The notes under the pieces: generated by a model
What the model was told of the DNA's origin: nothing
Database searches by the model: none
What the model saw: only the letters and a program-made list of their open reading frames with translations
Shown: piece by piece, positions 9,101 through 14,638 of the stretch
Position numbering within the stretch: the stretch's first letter is position 1
How the letters are laid out: each line of letters opens with the position of its first letter
NCBI GenBank assembly: GCA_020430865.1
Contig: JAGQIY010001316.1
Location: forward strand, 1-14,638
Reading direction: 5' to 3'
Origin: Myxococcales bacterium
Lineage (GTDB): Bacteria; Myxococcota; Polyangia; Polyangiales; Polyangiaceae
Length of the DNA stretch: 14,638 bases
Program-made: the position numbers and the translations under genes

Positions 9101-12100
9101 CGAGCAAGCTCTCACGCTCGAAGGTCTCCTCGCTGCGGGCGATGGCGCGATCATACACGCGAAACAGATCCTGCCAGCGCCCAGCGGCGTTGAACGCAAG
9201 CTTCAAGCGATCGAGGGCCCAAGCCGCCGTGGGAGCGCCGTCCAGGACGCGTTCCAACAGCTCGATGACCCGATCAGGCTCGTCGAACCATTCCTCGTAG
9301 AAGTCGATCAGTCGCCTGCCCAGCAGCTCTGCCAGGTCGCCGTCAGTGGCCTGAGCCAGCGCTACGTTGTAGGCGTCACGCACTGGCTCTGGCGTCTCCA
9401 GCTTGCGGGCGAGTCGTTCGGCGACATCCCACACGGCTTCCTCGGCAGGGTTCTCCTGAGCCGCCTCGAGGCACAGCTCGAGCGCGCCTTCAGGCTGCTC
9501 CGATTCGCGGTACTCGACGACCTGCAGAAACCACTCTTGACGCCGCTCGGCCAGCTCCGGGGTGTCCTTGGAGACGCTGAGCAGCGTCTCCAGGATCTCG
9601 CGGCCGGCCTCGCGGTCCTCGAGCTCCTGGCTGATCCGGTCCAAGAGTTCGGCGGCTTGAGCGCGGGCGTTTGGCTGCACAAGCACCTGCTTCACCAGTT
9701 CGAGAGCTTCCGGCTGGGTCGGGTGCTTGGTCAGCACCGAGTGGAGCACCTCGAGCCCGGCTTCGACGTCGCCAGTTCCCTCGATCAGGACGCGCGCGTA
9801 GGCTAGATCCGCAAGGATACGCGCTTCACCCTGCGCGCGATCTCGCAACCGCCCCAGGTAGACCAGCGCCTGCTTGGGCTCACCCGCGCGCGAGGCCAGA
9901 CGCGCCGCATCCCCGAGCGCCTCCTCGTGATCCGGCTCCTGCTCCAGGACGCGCTCCAGCAAGCGGCGCGCCTCTTCCACGCACCCCAAGCGCTGCTCCT
10001 CCACCGCCGCCCACTCCACCAGGATCGGCGTAGGATCCTCCTGGGCCTTCACTCTCAGCTCGAAGAGCCAGCGCCAATCGTCGGCTCGCGGCGCCTCCTG
10101 TGCGCCCAGGAAGACCTCGAAGGCGCGAGTTCGGTCCTCACTCGGCTCGCCGAGAGCGATGAAAGCTCTGAAGCATTCTGCCGCTCGATCCGCGTGCTCC
10201 GGCTGAGCGGCGAGGCTGCGCGCCTCGAGCGCGAGCAAGGCCTCGACATCCGCCTCCGGGAAGCCCGAGCGCACCGCGCGCGCGAGATCTGCCAGCACCA
10301 GGCGGGTGCTCGGATGCTGCGCTCTGGGCTCCAGCTGCTGAACCTGAGCCGTTGCCACTGGTCCCGTGGCCTCGGCCAGAACGACCTGGAAGACGCCGGG
10401 CATCTCGCTCCAGTCGGACTCGAGAGACATCAAGGCGAGCAGTCGCTGAGCGGCTTCCACGTCGTCGCTCGACACGCGCAACACCCGACGCAAGAACTCG
10501 CTGGCCAGCCGTGCGTCGCTGAGGTCGTTCTCTGCGAGGGTGGCGGCACGACGCCAGTAGCCCGCCGCCGCCGTGGTGTCTTCGACGCGCTCCGAGGCGA
10601 CCTGCGCCAGCCGATCGAGGATGCGCAGCGCCAGGGACGGCTCCTCGGTCAGCTGTAGCTTGCGCTCGAGCACCGCGGTCAAGAACGACCAATCGCTGCT
10701 CTGCATCCCGAGACGCTCGGCGTCCCCGAGCCAGCTTCCCTCGAGCGCGCCGGCATCGAGCAACGCACGGTAATGGTCGAGGGCCGCAGGAACATCGCCG
10801 ACCTTGACGGCGAGCTCCGCGGCGGCTGCGAGCGCGTCGCTGCGCTTGCCTTGCTCGAGGAACGGCAGCGCGCGCACGCTCTCGGCATATGCCTCGTGAA
10901 AACGCTCCGTCTCCCGCAGCGCGCCGAGCAGCGAGGTGTGCGCCAGAGGATCTGCCGGATCTGCCTCCAGGATCTGTTGCCACACGGCAATCGCCTTGGG
11001 CGTATCCGCGAGTTCACGCCTGAGCAGACGTGCCAGGGCGTGCTGGAGCTTCTTCTGGCGTTCGGGGCTGCCGGGCTGGAGCAGCGCCTCACGATAGAAG
11101 GTCAGTCTCTCCTCCGGGGAGCCCCCCTCGGCGAGCAGCTCTTCGATGCGAGCAACCAGCCCCGGGCTGGTCGGATCGTAGGCGTGAGCGCGGCGCAGCA
11201 CCTCGATCGCTCGAGCCACCTCGCCCAGGCTCGCCAGCGCCTCTCCAAGCGCCGTCGCCAGCAGGAATAGCTCCTGGCTGGCGATGGGCTGCGCACCCAA
11301 CGCCCTGGTGAGGGTCTCGCAGTAGGGCGCGAAGTCCTGGCTGCGCTCCGCCTCGGTCTGCAGGGCGCTCAGCCACTCACTCGCCAGAGAAGGTGCGTCG
11401 ACCACCGCCGCCCAGAGCCCTTGCGAGGCGAGCTTGTGAATCCGGACGGAATCTCTCGGCTCCTCTTGAAGCAGGTCGACCGCTGCACGCAGCGCTCCGA
11501 GGCGTTCCTCCACGGACTGCGCGACGCGCGCCTCCCACTCCAGTAGCGAGACCTTCAGGCGGCGGTCTCCCGAGGCCTCGGCGGCGCGGCGCAGGGCCTC
11601 CGCCGCCCGGGCAGCAAGGTCTTCGTCGTTGAGCCAGCGCTCCAGCGCGGCGATCGCGGTGCTCTGCTTCGGTGAGGTCGTGAGGGCTTCTCCAAAGAGC
11701 TCCAGGGCGCGCCCGGGATCACCGAGCTTGTCGCTGAGCACCTGACCGGCACGAGCCAGCGACTTCGCGCGCTCCTCACCCTCTTCCAAGCCCGCGCGAT
11801 GACGCAGGGCTCGGGCGAGTCCCTCGTAGTCGCGCTGGGCCTCGAGCAGTGGCACGAGCTTCTGAAGGGCCTCCAGGCCAGCGCCGTAGCGCTCCACGGC
11901 AAGCCACCAGGTACGCACGGCGCCTTCGCGGTCCCCCAGGCGCTCTCCGCGAAGTGTTGCCGCGCGGACAATGAACTCTCGCGCCTCGTCGCCGGACCGG
12001 CTGAGCTCTGCGCGCTTCTCGAGCACTCGAGCGAGCCCTGCGTCGTCCGCCAGCTCCGTGGACAGCGCCTCCAGCCGCTCCAGCGCCTGCTCCGCCTGGT

Positions 12101-13637
12101 CCGAGTCGAGCAACGCAGACCACGCGCTGACTCCTAGCTTCTTGTCGCCGGTCTCGTCACACAGGCGGGCGAGCCGCTCGGCCGCGGGATGGCGCTCCGC
12201 CGGATCCTGCTCACGCTGGACGACTTGCTCCAGCGCCTTGGCCAGACGCTTGTTGTCTCCGACGCGCGAGTAGAGCTCGCACAGCTCCTTCGCGGCGCGC
12301 AGCACCGCTGGGTCGTCCGCGCCGGTCTCCAGCGCAGACTGGTAGGACGCCATCGCACGGCGCTCGTCACCACACTGAAGGAACAGGCGTCCCACCTGGG
12401 TCAGCACCCGAGCCTTGGCATCGGGCTCCTTCGCGCTGTGTGCGCTGCGACTCAACAGGCGCGCGGCATCCACGCGGCGATCGAGGATCGCGCTGAGACC
12501 AACGTAGCGCTCACGCAGGTCGTCGTCGGATGGGTCCCGAGAGACCAAGGGCTCGAGCAAGTCGCGAGCGCCCTTCGGGTCGTCGAGGTGATCTTGCTTG
12601 AGCACCGCGAGTTCACGCTGCGCCTCGGCGCGCCGCGAGCCAGTGGCCAGCCGCAGCTCCAACGTCAACATGCTCGCCGCGTCCTGCGTCTGACCCTTCC
12701 GCTGGTACAGCTTCGAGAGCGCAGCAGCCGCCCGCGGTGCGACGGTGCGCTGCTCGAGGAGCTGCTCCGTTGCATTGAGCGCGTAGGCATCGTCCGGATC
12801 CCGCTCGAGCAGATCCTCCAGGAAACCGATCGCCTTGTGCGGCTGTCCCAGATCCTCGCTGTACGCACGGATCAACCAGCGCTGGAGCTCTTGGGCACGA
12901 GAGGAGCTTGGTTCCGACGCGAGCTCAGCCTCGAAGAGCTTCACGGCTTCCTTCGTCCGTCCCTCGGCGATGTAGCGCTGCCCCAGCTCCCGTTGCACGC
13001 CGTCGTCGCCAGGCTCGAGCTTCGACAGCTCTTCGAGCAGTGGCAGCGATGCGTCTTCACGCTGAGGCATGCTCTCGACCTGCTCGAGCGCCGTGCGCAG
13101 CAGCGAGACGCGTTGAGGCGCATCGCCGACGTGCGGTAGACGTGCCAGGTAGAGCCTGACCAGGCGCATCGCATCTCCGGAGCCCAGCAGGAGCCCGCGG
13201 AGACGCTCGAAGGCGCGCTCGTCCGCCGGATTTATCTCCAGCGCGCGCTCTGCATGCTGGACCGCTCCGTCGGCGTCGCCGAACACCCCGAAGAGGAACT
13301 CCGCCGCGTGGAGGTGAATCTCCACGCGATTCCCCGCGGAAAGGACTCGGAAACGGGTGCCCTCGGTTAGCTTCTCGTAGGCGAATGCCAGCTCGGCGAT
13401 CTTGTCGTCGCGAGCGGCTGCGGCGTGGAGCGCCTCCCACTGCTCGGGCATGGACTCGCCGTGCGAGAGCGCACCAACCAGGCTCTCCAGCAACAGTTCT
13501 TCGTCCCGGAGTGGGCCCTCGAGCGCCGGTGCGATCGCCTCTGGACGGAGCGACGTGCGTCGACCGGGCGGGGTACTGGGGGCCGAACCGCCGCCCGGCG
13601 GCACGCTGTTGGAAGGCCCGCTGCTATCATCCGCCAT
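3138..13637 (-). CDS. Giant degenerate-TPR alpha-solenoid protein, 3499 residues, function unknown
   Basis: One unbroken frame of 10.5 kb. ATG 13637 is supported by GAGGGA upstream and by the product beginning with a polar Pro/Ser/Gly-rich tail (residues 1-34, containing R-R-T-S at 26-29). There is no signal peptide, transmembrane segment or recognisable catalytic domain, so a cytoplasmic scaffold is most likely. The rest is almost wholly paired amphipathic helices. Clear TPRs occur near residues 106-140 (GDADGAVQHAERALEINPAD) and at the very end, 3453-3486 (AYYHMGRLAHRR, then LNEDPNN). Between them the repeats are degenerate and follow a roughly 105-120-residue super-period. A Pro-rich then Arg-rich linker (about 1627-1646, with four consecutive Arg at 1641-1644) interrupts the solenoid near its middle. 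Residues about 2040-2470 are irregular and include a basic KRKRRK patch (2314-2319). Proteins of this type in myxobacteria often carry the database name 'TPR domain protein, putative component of TonB system'; nothing in this sequence supports a TonB role. The gene stands alone: 230 nt separate it from the upstream gene, and the transporter converges on it. Confidence 0.9.
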   Translation of the reverse strand: MADDSSGPSNSVPPGGGSAPSTPPGRRTSLRPEAIAPALEGPLRDEELLLESLVGALSHGESMPEQWEALHAAAARDDKIAELAFAYEKLTEGTRFRVLSAGNRVEIHLHAAEFLFGVFGDADGAVQHAERALEINPADERAFERLRGLLLGSGDAMRLVRLYLARLPHVGDAPQRVSLLRTALEQVESMPQREDASLPLLEELSKLEPGDDGVQRELGQRYIAEGRTKEAVKLFEAELASEPSSSRAQELQRWLIRAYSEDLGQPHKAIGFLEDLLERDPDDAYALNATEQLLEQRTVAPRAAAALSKLYQRKGQTQDAASMLTLELRLATGSRRAEAQRELAVLKQDHLDDPKGARDLLEPLVSRDPSDDDLRERYVGLSAILDRRVDAARLLSRSAHSAKEPDAKARVLTQVGRLFLQCGDERRAMASYQSALETGADDPAVLRAAKELCELYSRVGDNKRLAKALEQVVQREQDPAERHPAAERLARLCDETGDKKLGVSAWSALLDSDQAEQALERLEALSTELADDAGLARVLEKRAELSRSGDEAREFIVRAATLRGERLGDREGAVRTWWLAVERYGAGLEALQKLVPLLEAQRDYEGLARALRHRAGLEEGEERAKSLARAGQVLSDKLGDPGRALELFGEALTTSPKQSTAIAALERWLNDEDLAARAAEALRRAAEASGDRRLKVSLLEWEARVAQSVEERLGALRAAVDLLQEEPRDSVRIHKLASQGLWAAVVDAPSLASEWLSALQTEAERSQDFAPYCETLTRALGAQPIASQELFLLATALGEALASLGEVARAIEVLRRAHAYDPTSPGLVARIEELLAEGGSPEERLTFYREALLQPGSPERQKKLQHALARLLRRELADTPKAIAVWQQILEADPADPLAHTSLLGALRETERFHEAYAESVRALPFLEQGKRSDALAAAAELAVKVGDVPAALDHYRALLDAGALEGSWLGDAERLGMQSSDWSFLTAVLERKLQLTEEPSLALRILDRLAQVASERVEDTTAAAGYWRRAATLAENDLSDARLASEFLRRVLRVSSDDVEAAQRLLALMSLESDWSEMPGVFQVVLAEATGPVATAQVQQLEPRAQHPSTRLVLADLARAVRSGFPEADVEALLALEARSLAAQPEHADRAAECFRAFIALGEPSEDRTRAFEVFLGAQEAPRADDWRWLFELRVKAQEDPTPILVEWAAVEEQRLGCVEEARRLLERVLEQEPDHEEALGDAARLASRAGEPKQALVYLGRLRDRAQGEARILADLAYARVLIEGTGDVEAGLEVLHSVLTKHPTQPEALELVKQVLVQPNARAQAAELLDRISQELEDREAGREILETLLSVSKDTPELAERRQEWFLQVVEYRESEQPEGALELCLEAAQENPAEEAVWDVAERLARKLETPEPVRDAYNVALAQATDGDLAELLGRRLIDFYEEWFDEPDRVIELLERVLDGAPTAAWALDRLKLAFNAAGRWQDLFRVYDRAIARSEETFERESLLEEAALAAKDFAGDAPRAIGYLEQLLELRRDDSRVENNLERLYEREGQSRPLIELLGRRLDKLSGTPLEELRLRIAGLWIDLSDARHAFELIDLTLEAGPGTDEAFQLLERILALPVPPESLPPTGDGSRRRRAMSVRDDVAARLKAHYESLGQTQDVVRMLEVELEAAPGKAELEQRLGELVTICLNRLDDPRSAFKHLMELVGLVPSSQEYRGQLDELAQRIDEGQRQAELLVMIAGREESPLAEQLFYEAGEVSEREQLFERAVDLHHRVAHAAGAPVELQLKACRRLDPLLERAGELPRRVDLLERIAALGEQVVGAEAERVGALATAARLADQQLTDLERAIRLWRELLAIDPRDGGALDGLVDALRRAEHHTDLVAALDERAGLRVGNGDAQGARQDRVWAAKVLGENLGQTASAVERWVGIEQDHGADEESFETLVQLLEREQRWPELAARIEREAEGTADPTPRAALLVRLAELYATHTGQITEALHAYAAADDWDGAISAVRGVSDAEAGLAACGELYQTSVRYWKRSRDQRVGEVAHWAVTEQRNRLLERGRHQAVVELLEEASELDFPVEIQRGMRQEAALLCQERLGAPERAAEIFSRLLDEDPADDVAQASVPRLALLLDELGRSEAKVKLWEQQAGCRERLEDRGGAAALWSRAAQLAETELKDVERALVDFRAGAALGGEDCLEALARIHEARGETQERVEVLEWLCASSGREQVGERTLRLAQGYEELGRRDRARARLEAVLTQMNQWRGIDAAPVRKHLSELYRADKAWVPLAELLAEEARRATLKRKRRKLFEEAATLFMERVGNSARAIPLLESALEAEPEDVDLRLALVDALCDEEGGTEEGFERAEQLLRDQLELYGTRRPKSRALVHHRLARVLKRSEGSEAALRELEVAAKIDPAHPEVLEELGRVAFDLGRGERAERAFRALLLVLKPGSEPATKGPSRSEAFVYLGEIAALRDDPIRATEFIESAFEAAMESDFESKRLERALRQRGRHELLARVVETRLERASNPAETARALADLVMLYAEDGQAAQAERAGRIKNRADDVFQSLEQQQADSLAWSALGQVYEWLGDRERETHVLERRVAAQGLDNADAEALYRLAELRLGSGETRDSGIDLLERALELEADLPRADGMLRGLLEREPGVEEPARLLESISRSAGREESLLFALRHIAALPGPRIDVLREAWELASRLEQLDVGRKILEEALAREDAGLEGEDGAWVRLQLSELLEVQGAQAKALELKEQAALLMDPANARDLCLEIARQAEEQGQLDRAVRVLERVRQDNPADREAWEPLMALCRERGDLAKLAELIESTLAVVDDAESRGRLALERARILLGRGDTRDAIDVLRQIVEDFPGTPEASETLIEVLQGEGRREELVEILVGELERAKDEQSVERITSLSLRLGALLEELERQDDAFDVYQALMDWAPDAVEALRRSVSILETRDDSYLLADAIERLLPLEQGEAASALGRRLMDLRREQGDEEAEERALRLLFDAEPRDREVAERLSALYAGRADFSSQADILARCFEANPHQADLLSRLVEAHRQAGELDRALEALSVALTLKANHVGLLRQRAELLESLERPLDALDDHERVYAQEPAHGVVLCEALQRALEAAEGDARRGIQKRLVAVYEELGDGDGAQRVLTAVLEERPDDRDALWRLARLARRTQNDTEMASHYLQRLCELERGERLIQAIAELLEVCNETGQLEHARAGLERAVELYPEDPELSERLRELYQALGATRELAHMMLRDAGEASELEARYQLLVRAGQLLSGPGGHLGEAIGVLEQARALVPDELEGIAALGRAYASAGRAADARALLAEGVASQRGRRSRSLSRIYRELAHLDLGAGALTNALDSLNRAFEMDPKNGALAMELGELALDLDEEPVANRAFRAVTMMRPVSDPEDEGATPQARAQAYYHMGRLAHRRADVRKAKIFLAKCLNEDPNNQAARDLMATLG
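3180..13322 (-). repeat. Array of degenerate three-hairpin TPR-like super-repeats (protein level)
   Basis: The recurring signature is [L/T]-G-D-x-x-[R/K]-A-[I/L]-x-x-[L/W]-x-x-x-L-x-x-[D/E]-P. Examples are LGDREGAVRTWWLAV, LGDPGRALELFGEAL, LADTPKAIAVWQQIL, LTDLERAIRLWRELL and LGDGDGAQRVLTAVL. By eye I can point to about 27 occurrences, spaced roughly 105-120 residues apart over most of the protein. Between them come a W-x-x-L hairpin (QRWPELAARIE, GRWQDLFRVYD) and an E-R-x-x-L-L-x-x-L-A hairpin. The copies are highly diverged and I noticed no long exact DNA repeat, so the array is ancient or strongly diversified. The boundaries given run from the first to the last clear TPR. Confidence 0.75.
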
Positions 13638-13640
13638 GCT

Positions 13641-13646
13641 TCCCTC
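13641..13646 (-). promoter_or_regulatory. Ribosome binding site of the giant TPR gene
   Basis: On the minus strand the bases before the start codon read GAGGGAAGC-ATG. The GAGG core is 5 nt from ATG 13637, a strong Shine-Dalgarno that fixes this start. Confidence 0.7.
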
Positions 13647-13728
13647 GATCCCCCCTCGAAACGAGCCACAACGCTACCAGACCCAAGCTCCAGCGTGCGT
13701 GTCGTTTAGGACCGAGGAATCGAGGTCA

Positions 13729-13742
13729 CGCTTGTATAAGCG
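13729..13742 (-). promoter_or_regulatory. Promoter-like TTATAC within a small inverted repeat upstream of the TPR gene
   Basis: CGCTT-GTAT-AAGCG (13729-13742) is a perfect 5-bp inverted repeat. Its minus strand contains TTATAC (13734-13739), the most -10-like hexamer in this otherwise GC-rich leader, about 97 nt before the start codon. Seventeen bases upstream is only TGGGCG, a poor -35 match. It could be a promoter with an operator-like repeat, or chance. Confidence 0.2.
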
Positions 13743-13828
13743 CCGCGCCGAGAACGCGCCCAGGCGGGAAGCGTCGGCTCGATGCGCCGCTCCACCGCGT
13801 CGCCCTCAGCCGCGCTTGCCGGGTCCGT

Positions 13829-13847
13829 GCGACGCGCGACGCGTCGC
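13829..13847 (-). terminator. GC-rich hairpin downstream of the DsbA-like gene
   Basis: GCGACGC (13829-13835) pairs with GCGTCGC (13841-13847), a 7-bp stem with a 5-nt loop, 21-39 nt beyond the stop codon of the minus-strand DsbA-like gene. The second arm also belongs to a perfect 12-bp palindrome, GCGACGCGTCGC (13836-13847). No T-run follows, so it is only terminator-like. Confidence 0.3.
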
Positions 13848-13867
13848 AGCAGCTCCGGGGCTCGTGC

Positions 13868-14638
13868 TCAGGTGTCACGGGCCAGCATGCGCTGGAGCAC
13901 ACGCACGCGGTCCTGCCCCCACAGCACGCGCTCCCCCAACCTGAAGCTCGGCACGCCCCAAAGCCCAAGTTCGCTCAACGCTGCGCGATGCCCTTCGGCA
14001 ACGCCCCGCCACTCATCCCTCGCGACAGCCGCCTGAACGCGAGTCCAGGCGAGACCCGACCTCGCGCAGACCCGGGCGAGCCCCGAGTCCGTGGCTACGT
14101 CGACCCCCTGGCTCCAGATCGCCTCGCACGCCGCCAAGCTGAACGCCAGTCGCTCGTCCTCGTGATCCGCAGCCACGAAGGCAGCCAGGCACCGCTCGGC
14201 TCCCGAGCCGACCGGGTCACTGATTCGACCGAACGGGATCTGCAGACGTCGGGCCTCGCGCGCCGCGTCGAACAGGATGTAGTACTTCTTCGCGCGCGGC
14301 ACCGCGAACCCGCGCATCACCATTGGCAACACCGGACGCAGTCGCAGTTCGAGTCCGTGATGTTGCGCGAGCTCCGCGACGCGCCCGAGCGCCAGGTAAG
14401 AGTAGGGGCTCCGAAACGAGAAGTAGACCTCGAGCTGCCGCGGTGGGTGTTCAGGTGGGGCCGGAGCGCGCTTGGCCCGGAACACCCGCGCGTCCCACAC
14501 TGCAACAGGGTCGCAGCTTCCCTGGGCGAGCCACAGCGGCAGGCGATCGACGCCCCAGAACCACTCACCTCCGTGGTACAGCATCGCGCCCTGGTAGTGG
14601 CCGAGGGCGGCCTGACGCTCGACGCCACGCCTCATTTC
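13868..14638 (-). CDS. DsbA-family / 2-hydroxychromene-2-carboxylate isomerase-like protein (5' end outside window)
   Basis: The frame is open through the last bases of the window (a Glu codon at 14636-14638 precedes the ATG at 14635), so the gene most likely starts outside; 256 residues are visible. The complete C-terminal domain is a thioredoxin fold of the DSBA / kappa-GST / HCCA-isomerase type. It begins EVYFSFRSPYSYLALGRV, where HCCA isomerases carry their SPYSY active-site motif (SPYSY codons at 14396-14410). It includes a helical insertion and ends LGLWGVPSFRLGERVLWGQDRV, with the cis-Pro loop GVPSF at 13943-13957. No CxxC is present, so disulfide exchange is unlikely; a glutathione-dependent isomerase or related role is more plausible, as in aromatic-compound breakdown. 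The first 50 or so visible residues (LGHYQGAML, then GGEWFWGVDRL) resemble the end of a second such domain, joined by a Pro-rich linker (PAPPEHPP). There is no signal peptide in the visible part. The giant TPR gene lies 230 nt downstream on the same strand and is probably transcribed separately. Confidence 0.82.
   Translation of the reverse strand, partial: EMRRGVERQAALGHYQGAMLYHGGEWFWGVDRLPLWLAQGSCDPVAVWDARVFRAKRAPAPPEHPPRQLEVYFSFRSPYSYLALGRVAELAQHHGLELRLRPVLPMVMRGFAVPRAKKYYILFDAAREARRLQIPFGRISDPVGSGAERCLAAFVAADHEDERLAFSLAACEAIWSQGVDVATDSGLARVCARSGLAWTRVQAAVARDEWRGVAEGHRAALSELGLWGVPSFRLGERVLWGQDRVRVLQRMLARDT

Noticed and set aside
8280..9806. 508-codon plus-strand open frame inside the TPR gene
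   Set aside because: Another antisense shadow; the product has only Leu/Gln/Val-rich low-information sequence.
3138..13637. Assignment of the giant TPR protein to a TonB system or to gliding motility
   Set aside because: The TonB name is a database habit, and motility complexes do contain TPR proteins, but no neighbour or motif here supports either role.
13402..13944. 180-codon plus-strand open frame across the TPR start and leader
   Set aside because: It crosses the 5' end of the TPR gene and the 3' end of the DsbA-like gene, is Arg/Ser/Ala/Pro-rich and has no domain.

Overview
The window is very GC-rich, with third codon positions dominated by G and C. It encodes long Pro/Ala-rich linkers, a secreted or lipoprotein-type hydrolase, and one gigantic TPR-type protein. 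This style fits Myxococcota (myxobacteria), probably the Polyangiales/Sorangiineae side, although no single gene here proves the taxonomy. I see no rRNA, tRNA, CRISPR array, insertion sequence or phage gene. Coding density is high, with only two gaps above 100 bases.

Layout. (1) Positions 1-1315, plus strand: two adjacent alpha/beta-hydrolase-fold genes. The first is cut by the window edge. They lie 2 nt apart, look like diverged tandem paralogues, and probably share one transcript. (2) Positions 1318-1938, minus strand: a small class I SAM-dependent methyltransferase resembling the METTL7/TMT1 group. It converges on the hydrolase gene with the two stop codons inside one palindrome. (3) Positions 2105-3130, plus strand: a bile acid:Na+ symporter (BASS/SLC10) family membrane protein, divergent from the methyltransferase. 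(4) Positions 3138-13637, minus strand: one uninterrupted 3499-residue gene for a giant degenerate-TPR alpha-solenoid, covering about 72% of the window. It converges on the transporter with a 7-nt gap. (5) Positions 13638-13867: a 230-nt non-coding leader with a good ribosome binding site, a weak promoter-like element and a GC-rich hairpin. (6) Positions 13868-14638, minus strand: the C-terminal part of a DsbA/2-hydroxychromene-2-carboxylate-isomerase-like protein. The visible N-terminal remnant suggests two tandem thioredoxin-fold domains.

How the genes relate. There is no evident single pathway. The hydrolases, methyltransferase, transporter and isomerase-like protein are small-molecule or housekeeping-style genes of uncertain substrate. 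The remarkable object is the giant repeat protein. It has no signal peptide, no membrane segment and no recognisable catalytic domain, so it is most plausibly a cytoplasmic scaffold. It is built from about 27 recognisable copies of a roughly 105-120-residue three-hairpin unit. It also has a Pro/Arg linker near its centre and an irregular block around residues 2040-2470. Both convergent gene pairs carry hairpins over or next to their stop codons that could act as shared terminators.
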